A program made the translations under genes and the position numbers. From Acinetobacter sp. CS-2 (lineage in GTDB: Bacteria > Pseudomonadota > Gammaproteobacteria > Pseudomonadales > Moraxellaceae), in the NCBI RefSeq assembly GCF_016599715.1, contig NZ_CP067019.1, forward strand, positions 1,674,001 through 1,738,000: DNA of 64,000 nucleotides, read 5' to 3'. The notes beneath the pieces were generated by a model that saw only the letters and a program-made list of their open reading frames with translations, was not told the origin of the DNA and ran no database searches. Below, piece after piece: positions 18,458 through 27,956 of this stretch; the first letter of the stretch is position 1, and each line of letters begins with the position of its first letter.

Positions 18458-21400
18458 TTATGATGTAGCTCCAGCAGCATTCATTGTATTTGTTTTGACT
18501 ACGGTTACAGGGGCTGGAGCTGTCTGTGCTGAAACAACACGAACCGATTTATCATTTACAACCTGATCAACCAGTTGCATGCTGGCATAACCGCGACTTG
18601 AGCCAATCTGTCCTGAATTACCACTAATCAAACGGAAATTTACTTTCACAGCTAAACTAGGGTTTTGCAGGTCTTTCCAGATCATCTCAAAACTATTGCC
18701 CCGTTGAGTACTCTGGGCATGATCAATGAGACGGTTAATGCCATACTCACCCGGCTCATCAAAAATGGTATGCGTTTGTCCTTGTAAATCTACCACTGTA
18801 ATACGTGCGCCAGGCATAGATCCTTGATTTGGCCAGACAAAATTCACCCATTGTTGAATGCCATTTTCGTAAACCATTCTTTGACCATCAATATCAATGG
18901 TATAAGAAAGCAGTTGTGGATTTTCTAATGGATAAAACTGGAAATTTGATTGATTGACTGCAGCTGTTACCGTTGTTTGATTCAATTCACCCGTGGCCAT
19001 GCCATTATTAGGAGCAACATAACTTTGGAAATTCATCACAAATTGTGGATTTAGACTAATCCCCAAATCTTTCCAGGTTTTAGACGTTAATAGATAACCA
19101 CGACGAATGATCAGTGGATCGAGATCCTCTTTGACAAAACGTGCAATACTGCCGTTTTCACCTAAAATCTGACTGATTTCCTGACGAGTTGCTTGTAAGC
19201 TCGCAGAAGGATTAAATGGATATTTTTTGCTTAAGTTAGCGGTAAACGGTTGATTGGCTTGTATCATCCATAATTTATTCATTTCATGTTGAGCAGGGAT
19301 CAATAAACAATCAAAAGATTGAGTTAATGGGCTCATCAATAATTTTTGTAAAACCTGCTGATCCGGCTCATTCAGGCCAATAGTCATTTTTTCATCAATC
19401 ATTTTTTGACTATGATTAAAAACAGAGTTCTGATCATTAATTGTTTGCTTGACTAAAATGATGGCTGCGGGACCAATCTCCCCTGCACTTTTAAGATCAT
19501 TGAACTTGCTCCTCACCTGCGCCAATGATTGCATATATTCATCTAATAAAGATTTATTTTGTTGATCATCTCGTTTACGAACCAGTTGATAGAACATTCG
19601 GAATTCTTTTGCAATGACACCCTGGACTTGGTTTGATGCCTGTTGCGCAACTTTAGGTGTATCCCGGGTTAAAATTTTCGATTTAAACCAGGCCATGAAA
19701 CCGGTTTTCGGTGTAGCCAGCTCTGCCTGAACCATTGGATTATCCCAGCTGGTTTCTTTAGTCACTCGCTCAATAATGGTACGTATAGGTGAATTTTCTG
19801 GCTCACCCAAGATTTCCATATTTTTTGTTTGCTGGTTAAAATTATTGGCTTTTGCATAGTAAATGCCATTTAAAAATTTGCGCCATTCAGCGATATATTG
19901 CTGTTTATATAATGTAGTTAACTGCTTACGAATCTGGTCTGGGCTACCGCTAAAGGTGAGATCATCAGATTGGGTACTATTTAACACCCAATCCTTGCTA
20001 TCGGTTGGACGGTTCGCAGCATCATCAATGGCTTTTTCTACATATTCATTCCAGGCTCTATAAGTAAACATGCCCGGTAAGGCATAACTTCCCAGTACGG
20101 TATTTTGGTTATTTTCCCCAACTAACTGTTTTATCGTTACAGCAGGATAACGCACTGTACCACGCATTTTAATTTCGTTATATACGCGATCACGTGCAGG
20201 CATTCCGCGAATGACATCCAGCAAAACCTGACGGGTCTGGTCAACCAGCAAAGAATCAGCTTCAAGCACAGGAAATTTCTGATCATTTGCCAGTGTAATG
20301 CTATAGGATAATATTTGCTCGGCTTTCTGGATCATTTCACCACGTGGCATTTGTTCCCGGTTTGAATCCAGCCAGGGACGCCAAAAACGTGTCAGCTGAT
20401 CACCTAGATGACTTGAATCCATATATTGAGGATTACTCAGCATCAAGTAAGCCTTTAAAGCGTTATAAGCATCTTGCGGATTGGTTTCGGAAGGGTCTAG
20501 ATATTGCTGAGTTTTCACTCCTTGTTTTATTTCTGCATTGACATGATTGGCTTTTAAAGTAGCTTCATTACTTTTTATACGCCGTAAATACTGCGCAATA
20601 TTCTGCTGGGTTGGCTGCAAAAGCAGTTGTTTAATTCCCGCTAAATATTCGCCTTGTAATTTTTCTCGCAATGTATTGCCTTGATACAGTCCAAAACCAA
20701 ACTGAATAGGTTGATTTTCTTCAAATTGATCAAGCTGTTGCATACGCTCCTGTAAAATCAGCAAAGCATTCAGCTGTGTAGAGAGTTGTTGGCCTGATTG
20801 CTTTTGCAATTGTAAGACCTTGTCTAAATCGGCCTGAACATCGGCGATCAGCTGTTGATTATTTCGATATGACCAGATCCACAAGCTTAATATTATGGAA
20901 ATCCCCAGCAAGGCCGCAATAAAAGCAAAGTAGCGTTGTTTCTTGCGTTTAGGATTAATATGCTGTTTAACCAGATGCTGGTCTTTCAAAATCACATCTG
21001 AAAATAGACCTTTCAAAAAGTAACCATGATGCTGTGAAACTGAATGACCCGGTACAGGATTTTCACTATTTAAGCTTGCTGATAAATGAAAATCCTGTAA
21101 CATCTGTTCAGTCATTGGACTTTCGGTCATACCCTGCTGTAAGGCACTGGTAAAATAAAAGCCACGGAATACGGGTTTAAACTGGTAGGGATTTTCTTCA
21201 AACAAGGTCCCTATAAAGGTTTTCAGTACCGGTTTTAAGCTTTTAAACTCTAAAGGAAATGTCATTACACTGGGAGAAATATTCTGGCTATGACGTCGGC
21301 TAAGATGTGTGGTACTTAACCCTTTTAAACCTTCATATAAAACAGCATAATGCTGTTCAAAAAGTGCCATTACATTCTGCATGGAATCTGGCTCATATTT

Positions 21401-22264
21401 TAAGGTCGCACCCCATACCTGATCAAATTCATCGACATCATAACATTCAAAAAATTCGCTAAATCCTGCAATCAAATCCATTTTGGAAAACACAACATAA
21501 ATGGGGGCAAATATTTCTAAACGTTCCGTAATCTCTTGAATGCGTGCTCTTAAATTTTTAGCCAGTTTTATGGATTGTTCAGGACTTTGGCTGATCAGTT
21601 CTGCAATGCTGACCACTACAATTAAACCGTTAACAGGTGCCTGACTACGGCTTTTCTTTAATAAATTTAAAAAGCCTAACCATTCAGCTTGATCTTCAGC
21701 ATAAACGGAATAACGCCCGGCAGTATCCAGCAATACCCCTTCGGTAGAGAAAAACCAGTCACAGTTTCTTGTCCCGCTCAGGCCAGAAGAAACACTTTTT
21801 TGATGGGAATTTTCAAACGGAAATTTGAGACCCGAATGAAAAATAGCTGAACTTTTACCTGCAGCAGGATTCCCAATCACCATATACCAAGGTAATCCAT
21901 ATAAAGCTGCGTTGCCTTTTTGATTCCCCAACTTTGATTTGCGAATCATCTGGATCGATTCTTTCATTTGCTGGCTAATCAACTGTAAGTCTTGCATATT
22001 TTTCTGCTTGTCATATTCCGCTTGTGTATTATTTTCAATTGCTTCTGCAAGCACAGCAACCTGTTGAATATGGGGTTTTTTTTGCACCAGTCTATAAATG
22101 CCATAGCCGATAATAATTAAAATATAAGTTGAAAATAATGCCCAAAAAATATTTCGCGGAATAGTATGATAAGAAGACAACAATGCCACTAATACAGATA
22201 GTGCAATAATGGCTTTGGGATGGGTCACATACTGCCAGAGATAAGCTAAAATGGTATAAAACAT
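18458..22264 (-). CDS. tssM: T6SS membrane complex protein TssM (IcmF)
   Basis: This 1268-residue inner-membrane protein forms the trans-envelope complex with TssL. Two N-terminal helices (about 10-60) flank the start of a cytoplasmic domain. That domain has a Walker A (GNPAAGKSSA near 130) and a DTAGRY switch (about 177). A third helix (about 447-467) follows, and then a long periplasmic region with IcmF-related and C-terminal beta domains. Order and length fit TssM. TssJ, the usual outer-membrane partner, is not encoded in this locus, as is reported for Acinetobacter. Confidence 0.95.
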   Translation of the reverse strand: MFYTILAYLWQYVTHPKAIIALSVLVALLSSYHTIPRNIFWALFSTYILIIIGYGIYRLVQKKPHIQQVAVLAEAIENNTQAEYDKQKNMQDLQLISQQMKESIQMIRKSKLGNQKGNAALYGLPWYMVIGNPAAGKSSAIFHSGLKFPFENSHQKSVSSGLSGTRNCDWFFSTEGVLLDTAGRYSVYAEDQAEWLGFLNLLKKSRSQAPVNGLIVVVSIAELISQSPEQSIKLAKNLRARIQEITERLEIFAPIYVVFSKMDLIAGFSEFFECYDVDEFDQVWGATLKYEPDSMQNVMALFEQHYAVLYEGLKGLSTTHLSRRHSQNISPSVMTFPLEFKSLKPVLKTFIGTLFEENPYQFKPVFRGFYFTSALQQGMTESPMTEQMLQDFHLSASLNSENPVPGHSVSQHHGYFLKGLFSDVILKDQHLVKQHINPKRKKQRYFAFIAALLGISIILSLWIWSYRNNQQLIADVQADLDKVLQLQKQSGQQLSTQLNALLILQERMQQLDQFEENQPIQFGFGLYQGNTLREKLQGEYLAGIKQLLLQPTQQNIAQYLRRIKSNEATLKANHVNAEIKQGVKTQQYLDPSETNPQDAYNALKAYLMLSNPQYMDSSHLGDQLTRFWRPWLDSNREQMPRGEMIQKAEQILSYSITLANDQKFPVLEADSLLVDQTRQVLLDVIRGMPARDRVYNEIKMRGTVRYPAVTIKQLVGENNQNTVLGSYALPGMFTYRAWNEYVEKAIDDAANRPTDSKDWVLNSTQSDDLTFSGSPDQIRKQLTTLYKQQYIAEWRKFLNGIYYAKANNFNQQTKNMEILGEPENSPIRTIIERVTKETSWDNPMVQAELATPKTGFMAWFKSKILTRDTPKVAQQASNQVQGVIAKEFRMFYQLVRKRDDQQNKSLLDEYMQSLAQVRSKFNDLKSAGEIGPAAIILVKQTINDQNSVFNHSQKMIDEKMTIGLNEPDQQVLQKLLMSPLTQSFDCLLIPAQHEMNKLWMIQANQPFTANLSKKYPFNPSASLQATRQEISQILGENGSIARFVKEDLDPLIIRRGYLLTSKTWKDLGISLNPQFVMNFQSYVAPNNGMATGELNQTTVTAAVNQSNFQFYPLENPQLLSYTIDIDGQRMVYENGIQQWVNFVWPNQGSMPGARITVVDLQGQTHTIFDEPGEYGINRLIDHAQSTQRGNSFEMIWKDLQNPSLAVKVNFRLISGNSGQIGSSRGYASMQLVDQVVNDKSVRVVSAQTAPAPVTVVKTNTMNAAGATS

Positions 22265-22321
22265 GTGATTCTCGTTATTTTATTTATATTTAAATGATTT
22301 GTTATTTGAATTAATTTAATT

Positions 22322-23722
22322 CTACATCGATTTAAAAAAAGCATGGGTTAAGGCTTGGTCAGTGCTGTATATCATGCTGGTCATCTCCTTTGACAGATGC
22401 ATACCCAACATAAAACCAAAAATTTTTGCGAGTTGTTGTGTATGACCAAAAATCGGGTATGTATGTATAAAATGGTAAGGTTCAATTAAAGTAGATAAAA
22501 ATGTCTGATTATTTTTCTTAACGTTTTTTATATCCGTTGTATCATCTAAAACCAGTATAAAAGGTTGTTCTTGTTGGGTCTGATCAGCGTGATCAGGCAT
22601 CTCCTGATTAAGGCAAGTCAATAAATTACCTACATTATTGGCAACCTTAAGCGTCTTGATTGCATCTAGATTATTGATCTTCACACCTTCAGCGGCCACA
22701 CACCAACTGGATGCAAATTCTGCTGGCAAATAATCATCCACCCCAGACATTTTTTCATCCAAAAATGTCTGGTCAATTTCAGAGTCCACATTCATTATTA
22801 ATGAAAATTCCTGACTTTGTTTTGATATTTGATCTAATAAATTCAGCCAGTCTGTATAAGCACTTTGCTGGGCAATATAATGATGTTGCAGATGTATTTG
22901 CTGTGAGATCGTTCCCAAGGATTGCATAAAATTAGACAGCATTTCCCGGCTTGAATATTCATCCCAGACATGTAACACGTTGTCTGATAATAAGATATGA
23001 ATATTGAGTCGATTTAGACGTGGTACCGGCTTTATTGAGATGCACTGTTCGTCTGCATCACGGCCTGAAGTATCGGTATTGCTCCATCCAGGATGCATCC
23101 GGTATTGATATGCCAATTCGCTATCATAAAATAATGCAGAGCGCTTTAAATGCTCAGCCACTTGCATTAAGGTTTCATTCTGTTGTTCTAATTGTTGTTG
23201 AATTAAAGCTTTTATACGTGCCAAGCGCCCCACTTTATCTTCTTCATTTTGCTCATTCTCTTCCAGCTCTAAAATATGATCGAGCATTTGAATCCTGTAG
23301 GATAAAACAGCTAAGCCATAACTATTTTCCAAATGAGGATCTAATTCCGGCGATTTAAACTTTTTTAGACCATCAATTATTGTTGTATTTTCACCCCATG
23401 CATGGCACACAGAAGATGAAAAAATATTTAAATTGAAACATTGGATCTCTTCAACTTTTAGCTCATGCTCAGTCTGTGCTTTATTTGATTGCTGTTCTAA
23501 TAAGGCGTGATGCTGCTGTCGACATCTTATATATGATTGATAGGCCCGATAAATAAAATATGGTGCAAGCAGAATGATAGATAAAACTACAGGCCATATA
23601 AGAAAATATGATACTAAATCTAAACTTGAATGTTCATATTGAATATCACGCCAATAATAAATAATGATCACACCCAACAATAGAAAAATACTACTGAACG
23701 TTCCCAGCACCAGCTTATTCAT
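22322..23722 (-). CDS. T6SS-associated inner-membrane protein of unknown function, 466 aa
   Basis: I take the ATG at 23720-23722 as the start, because it overlaps the tssG stop as ATGA and has GGGGAG upstream. A longer reading to 23749 is less likely. Two membrane helices lie in the first 65 residues, and a coiled-coil or helical region with many Gln and Glu follows (about 150-190). The C-terminal part is predicted soluble (LILVLDDTTDI region). It sits between tssG and tssM, a spot where Acinetobacter T6SS loci carry a genus-specific gene. I believe it is one of the asa genes but cannot say which. No enzymatic motif is visible. Confidence 0.75.
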   Translation of the reverse strand: MNKLVLGTFSSIFLLLGVIIIYYWRDIQYEHSSLDLVSYFLIWPVVLSIILLAPYFIYRAYQSYIRCRQQHHALLEQQSNKAQTEHELKVEEIQCFNLNIFSSSVCHAWGENTTIIDGLKKFKSPELDPHLENSYGLAVLSYRIQMLDHILELEENEQNEEDKVGRLARIKALIQQQLEQQNETLMQVAEHLKRSALFYDSELAYQYRMHPGWSNTDTSGRDADEQCISIKPVPRLNRLNIHILLSDNVLHVWDEYSSREMLSNFMQSLGTISQQIHLQHHYIAQQSAYTDWLNLLDQISKQSQEFSLIMNVDSEIDQTFLDEKMSGVDDYLPAEFASSWCVAAEGVKINNLDAIKTLKVANNVGNLLTCLNQEMPDHADQTQQEQPFILVLDDTTDIKNVKKNNQTFLSTLIEPYHFIHTYPIFGHTQQLAKIFGFMLGMHLSKEMTSMIYSTDQALTHAFFKSM

Positions 23723-24711
23723 TGAAGCTCCCCAAATAATGCATAACATGTCTCCAAATTAGCTTCTCTATTTTGAGTCATTAAAAAAGCGTTTTGTGCC
23801 AAGCCCTGCTCGGATTTTGTATTCAGGCAAAGTGGCTGTATTTCTTCTTTTTTTAATATTAAGCGCACATCCACCAGTTTTGTGGGACTACACCAAGTTG
23901 AAATTATTTTCTTTAATTTTTCACTCATTTGTTGCTTGGGTAAAAAACTCAAATAATCCGTTCTAGATAATGGGCCAATCTGAATCTCTACTTTTCCATC
24001 AATTTGTCGAATGCTCTCACCACAGAATGTATTTCTACCGAGTAAATTGGCATTCCCCCCTAAAGTTGTTCGTTGTGCATCTTCTAATTTGAATTTTTCT
24101 TCTACCCACTGTTTTATTTTAAAGTCATTTTTGAAAATACAATTCAGCATGGTTTTTAAAGCATATGCGGTATTATTTTGCCCCTGCATTAAACCTGAAA
24201 ATTCAGCAAAATAATCATCTAATTCAGTCTGATCCTGTTGTGTTCTGACATACCCATTCAAGGCATGCAGGACATCCAGATAATCATTTTCCTTTTCAAT
24301 TTCATACCGTATGGGTAAATAATAAGCCAAACTCGCATCGACATATTGTGTTGTTAATTTATGATTAAATAGACTCAGAAAACCAAGGATTTCTTGTCTT
24401 TGCTGATGACGACTTTGCTTAACTTTATGGGTATAACTATAGGGCAAAGCACCTTGTATACCGGTGATTCCCATCATGAGATTAGTGATCTGTATATACT
24501 TGTTTTCAAAAGTTAAGGATTCTATCTCAGTCACTGGAAAATTAAGATTTAAAGAACTGTGAAATTTAAAATCATTCGCCCAATACTGCGTTGTAGATGA
24601 ATGTGGCCTATGGCGCAACAAACGTGTCGCCTGAATAAACTCATAAGCTGTAGGTGTGGTAAAGAGATCATCTATTACAGAAGCTTCTTGCCACCAACGT
24701 TCTGCACGCAT
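23719..24711 (-). CDS. tssG: T6SS baseplate protein TssG
   Basis: This baseplate wedge subunit partners with TssF and TssE. The 330-residue length and the opening MRAERWWQEASVIDDLF, FEFIQATRLLRHR-type pattern fit the family (VasB/ImpH). It overlaps the tssF end by 37 bases and the next gene by 4 bases, so the block is translationally packed. No domain anomalies are seen. Confidence 0.92.
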   Translation of the reverse strand: MRAERWWQEASVIDDLFTTPTAYEFIQATRLLRHRPHSSTTQYWANDFKFHSSLNLNFPVTEIESLTFENKYIQITNLMMGITGIQGALPYSYTHKVKQSRHQQRQEILGFLSLFNHKLTTQYVDASLAYYLPIRYEIEKENDYLDVLHALNGYVRTQQDQTELDDYFAEFSGLMQGQNNTAYALKTMLNCIFKNDFKIKQWVEEKFKLEDAQRTTLGGNANLLGRNTFCGESIRQIDGKVEIQIGPLSRTDYLSFLPKQQMSEKLKKIISTWCSPTKLVDVRLILKKEEIQPLCLNTKSEQGLAQNAFLMTQNREANLETCYALFGELQ

Positions 24712-26837
24712 TGGTATAACTCCTGTTGAGTATTTGAATCACTGACCACAAGATCAACATAACTATTCATTTGAACTTTTAAATTAAAAATATGGCTTAA
24801 AAGTTGGCTGAAAATATACAGACTATGGCCTTTAAAAATTTGTGAATCTATGACTAAACTCACTTTAATACCCCGGACAAATAATGGAAAAGGTTGTGCT
24901 TCAACCAGTTTTTGTGTCAAAGAGAAATCAATCTTTTTGATAGCATCAATAATAAGCTGGTTTTCTTTTAATTTAGGCAAGTTATAAAGCACTAAAAGCT
25001 CTTTAATATGGCTAACGGCATCTCCTTTCATCAGAGATAAGGTATTTAAGGATAAATGAGAAATAACGCGCCATTGTTCATTTTTATTTTGCTCAAAGTA
25101 ATATGGCTTGGACGGTCGCTTTAACATCATCGCACGCCGTGCAAGGTGGCTCTCATTCAAATTCAAAACATTATTGGCCTGACTTAAAGCTTCATGCGGC
25201 AAATCCCGATTACAACAGAGCAATTGTGTACTGATAAAATCAGACTTGGTACTTTGGGGTGATAAATGTTTAGAAACAATGGAATAATGGGTTTCAACCC
25301 CATTGTTCTGCAATTGTGTCTGATTCAGACTATAAAAATATTGCTCATTATGCTGATGATAATGACTCATGGCAAAAAATGGTAGGATGGGAACTCTAAT
25401 CTGATCCTGATTACTTTTTTCCCGAATCATGTTCATCTCAACTATTGAATAAATCTGATAAAATTCGGGATGATGTGCATCAGTGAGCAATGGGTATTCT
25501 AATTGTTTATGATTGATTTTCTGTGGTTCAGCCTGCTTATAAAATAGGTTCACCACAGGCGTTGAAAATAGCTTAAAGTTTGCAACATTCAGCTCAGTAT
25601 AGTTTCGGATACAGGCCTGATCATTTAAATTAATTTTTAAATGAATCAATATTTCAAATGCTGTCTCTTCTTCTGTTAAATGTTTCAAGAAATTTAAATT
25701 AAGATTGAGATAATTAAATTTTTCAGGAAAACAAAAGTATTCAATCAGTAAACGATAAGCATGATTCAGCTCAGTATAGTTTCGGATACAGGCCTGATCA
25801 TTTAAATTAATTTTTAAATGAATCAATATTTCAAATGCTGTCTCTTCTTCTGTTAAATGTTTCAAGAAATTTAAATTAAGATTGAGATAATTAAATTTTT
25901 CAGGAAAACAAAAGTATTCAATCAGTAAACGATAAGCATGATTCAGCTCAGTATAGTTTCGGATACAGGCCTGATCATTTAAATTAATTTTTAAATGAAT
26001 CAATATTTCAAATGCTGTCTCTTCTTCTGTTAAATGTTTCAAGAAATTTAAATTAAGATTGAGATAATTAAATTTTTCAGGAAAACAAAAGTATTCAATC
26101 AGTAAACGATAAGCATGATGGGTATGTTGATCAATCGGTAATAAACTTTCAGATTCAGCAAAGCCCATGACTGCAAATGGATGAGCAATTTCAATAATGC
26201 GATTGCCAATTCTTAATGAAAATCCTGTGCTGGCATGGAATATGCCATCCAGGACCTGCAAAGGAAAATTTGCAATCGCATCTAAGTAAATCGGTAAATT
26301 TTCATTAATTAAAAGTTGTCTGCTTCCTTGATAAATTTCAAAGCCTAAACTAAGCGTCGCATTCTGATTTAAATACATATGTGTACGAGGATGGGTTTTA
26401 AAATTCAGACTTTTTAAAGTGATCGGTAATAATCGTACAGGCTGGGTCATGCTAAATTCACACTGTACGCCTTTAAAACTACGTGACTTTAAGAAAGTCG
26501 CTTTAGGAATTTCATGTACCTCCGTCAACTGTTTTATCTTATTTATATCGTCAAAACTGACCACTGAACATGCTGGAAATGGCTTAAGATATTGAGGAAA
26601 CATGACTTCAAATAATGAACGGGTAAAAACCTCATAACTGTCTGCTAGTTTTTTATCAATACGTGCAGCTATGAGTGAAAAAGCCTGAACCAGACGTTCA
26701 ATATGCGGATCGTCAATTTGTTCTTGATTGAGCGATAAACGTTGAGCAATTTTCGGATATTTCTGTGAAAATTCACGTGATTGTTGTCCAAATTCTTGTA
26801 ATTGCTTTTCATAATAAGGTAAGAGTTCTTCAATCAC
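24675..26837 (-). CDS. tssF: T6SS baseplate protein TssF with an internal threefold repeat
   Basis: This baseplate subunit forms the wedge with TssG. The N-terminal signature (MIEELLPYYEKQL, then REFSQKYPKIAQRL) and the FPQYLKPFPACSVV region are typical. At 720 residues it is about 118 longer than the roughly 600 usual for the family. The excess is exactly two extra copies of a 59-residue unit (about residues 241-417, from HAYRLLIEYF to CIRNYTELN). The repeats are identical at DNA level and keep the frame. A functional wedge with three copies seems doubtful, so this may be a switchable allele or an assembly artefact. Confidence 0.93.
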   Translation of the reverse strand: MIEELLPYYEKQLQEFGQQSREFSQKYPKIAQRLSLNQEQIDDPHIERLVQAFSLIAARIDKKLADSYEVFTRSLFEVMFPQYLKPFPACSVVSFDDINKIKQLTEVHEIPKATFLKSRSFKGVQCEFSMTQPVRLLPITLKSLNFKTHPRTHMYLNQNATLSLGFEIYQGSRQLLINENLPIYLDAIANFPLQVLDGIFHASTGFSLRIGNRIIEIAHPFAVMGFAESESLLPIDQHTHHAYRLLIEYFCFPEKFNYLNLNLNFLKHLTEEETAFEILIHLKINLNDQACIRNYTELNHAYRLLIEYFCFPEKFNYLNLNLNFLKHLTEEETAFEILIHLKINLNDQACIRNYTELNHAYRLLIEYFCFPEKFNYLNLNLNFLKHLTEEETAFEILIHLKINLNDQACIRNYTELNVANFKLFSTPVVNLFYKQAEPQKINHKQLEYPLLTDAHHPEFYQIYSIVEMNMIREKSNQDQIRVPILPFFAMSHYHQHNEQYFYSLNQTQLQNNGVETHYSIVSKHLSPQSTKSDFISTQLLCCNRDLPHEALSQANNVLNLNESHLARRAMMLKRPSKPYYFEQNKNEQWRVISHLSLNTLSLMKGDAVSHIKELLVLYNLPKLKENQLIIDAIKKIDFSLTQKLVEAQPFPLFVRGIKVSLVIDSQIFKGHSLYIFSQLLSHIFNLKVQMNSYVDLVVSDSNTQQELYQCVQNVGGKKLL
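25587..26117. repeat. Perfect 177-bp tandem repeat, three copies, inside tssF
   Basis: The copies are at 25587-25763, 25764-25940 and 25941-26117. By eye I find no difference between them. The unit is 59 codons, so copy number changes do not break the frame. Perfect identity implies very recent expansion. Confidence 0.97.
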
Positions 26838-26848
26838 GGCAAACCTAC

Positions 26849-27325
26849 TTAAAATCTTACTGAAATAACATATTGTTGTGTTGTGGGCTTCAATAAAACA
26901 TCCAGAATGACCGGCTCAAATAAAGGCTGAATGTTTAAATAAGCTTGAATACTTAAAGGCAATCCTCCCATGTTATGACTATCAAATAACATGGTGACCT
27001 TAACCTGTTTTAATCTCGGTTCATGTGCAGCAATCGATTGTTCGATAGATTGACAAATTTTATCCCGGTCTATGGGATTGGCTGTTGATAGCCCCACAAA
27101 GTCAATAATCCCAAATTGCAGAACGGATTGTTTTGCTAAAGGAAAGTCATCAATTACGCCATCCAATAGCGACATGCGGCTATTCAGTAAATCCTCTAGA
27201 TCCAAGGCTACAGATTCTCGTAATTTTTGAAGAGAAATCCCATGCTCATTCTTTTCAGTTTCAGCTAATAGTCGGTCGAATAAAGTGGTTTTAAAGCCGT
27301 AGGGATATAATTTGTCTAAATTCAT
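26849..27325 (-). CDS. tssE: T6SS baseplate protein TssE (gp25-like)
   Basis: This lysozyme-like (gp25/T4) baseplate protein nucleates the sheath. It has 158 residues. The opening FKTTLFDRLL is typical, as is the central segment around SVLQFGIIDFVGLS. The EPRL motif (AHEPRLKQVKV) is the conserved gp25 sheath-initiation motif. It is packed between hcp and tssF in the order expected for Acinetobacter. Confidence 0.93.
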   Translation of the reverse strand: MNLDKLYPYGFKTTLFDRLLAETEKNEHGISLQKLRESVALDLEDLLNSRMSLLDGVIDDFPLAKQSVLQFGIIDFVGLSTANPIDRDKICQSIEQSIAAHEPRLKQVKVTMLFDSHNMGGLPLSIQAYLNIQPLFEPVILDVLLKPTTQQYVISVRF

Positions 27326-27402
27326 GTTCTTATTATTTAATTATAAAATTAAAAATCATTTATAGCGACCAACGGTAGTTGGCCACTATTTGGGTCAGTA
27401 CA

Positions 27403-27906
27403 TTATGCAGCGTAAGAAGCTGTATTATTAGAAAGTGACCATTTCTTGGTCACCGCACCTTTTTGTGTACCGTTAATATCCTGCTGATTATAAGTCCACT
27501 CTACTGCAGCATATTTCAAACCAAAAGATTCAGTCGGAACCCCTTCTTCATTGACGTTTGGGGTAACGCTTGAAACAAGCACATGCTTTAATTTGATTTG
27601 AAGATATTTAATCCGTTTATCACCATTGGCACGATAAAAATCGATTTGAACTTCGCCAAAAGTATATCCAGCTGAACATGCTTCCCAAAGTTTTGGACTG
27701 GTTGCATCTAAATCTTTCATAAATATCATATCTGAATGTTCAACCCTTTCGGCAGTATGGCCCCCTACACTTGAAGATGTCGCTGATTTGGGTTGACGAA
27801 TATTGTGTGCCCAAGAATTTACTTCCAGCCAGTCTTTGTGCTCGGAGTCACGAGATTCACCATCAACTTTATATTTACCTCGAAATTGTACATATATATC
27901 TTTCAT
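27403..27906 (-). CDS. hcp: T6SS tube protein Hcp
   Basis: This secreted protein forms the inner tube as stacked hexamers. The 167-residue sequence starts MKDIYVQFRGKYKVDGESRD and has the Hcp1 beta-barrel pattern (SATSSSVGGHTAERVEHSDM loop region, then DLDATSPKLWEACSAG). No C-terminal extension domain is fused. It lies between tssC and tssE. The 50-base gap to tssC and its abundance in other strains suggest it may have its own expression level. Confidence 0.96.
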   Translation of the reverse strand: MKDIYVQFRGKYKVDGESRDSEHKDWLEVNSWAHNIRQPKSATSSSVGGHTAERVEHSDMIFMKDLDATSPKLWEACSAGYTFGEVQIDFYRANGDKRIKYLQIKLKHVLVSSVTPNVNEEGVPTESFGLKYAAVEWTYNQQDINGTQKGAVTKKWSLSNNTASYAA

Positions 27907-27956
27907 TTTTTAATTTTCCTGTTTTATTTTTAAATTATTATAAAATTGCGCTCTGA

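Noticed and set aside
25587..26117. Direct repeats that might be a CRISPR-like or satellite array
   Set aside because: The three units are contiguous, 177 bp long, without spacers and in frame within tssF, so they are a tandem duplication of coding sequence.
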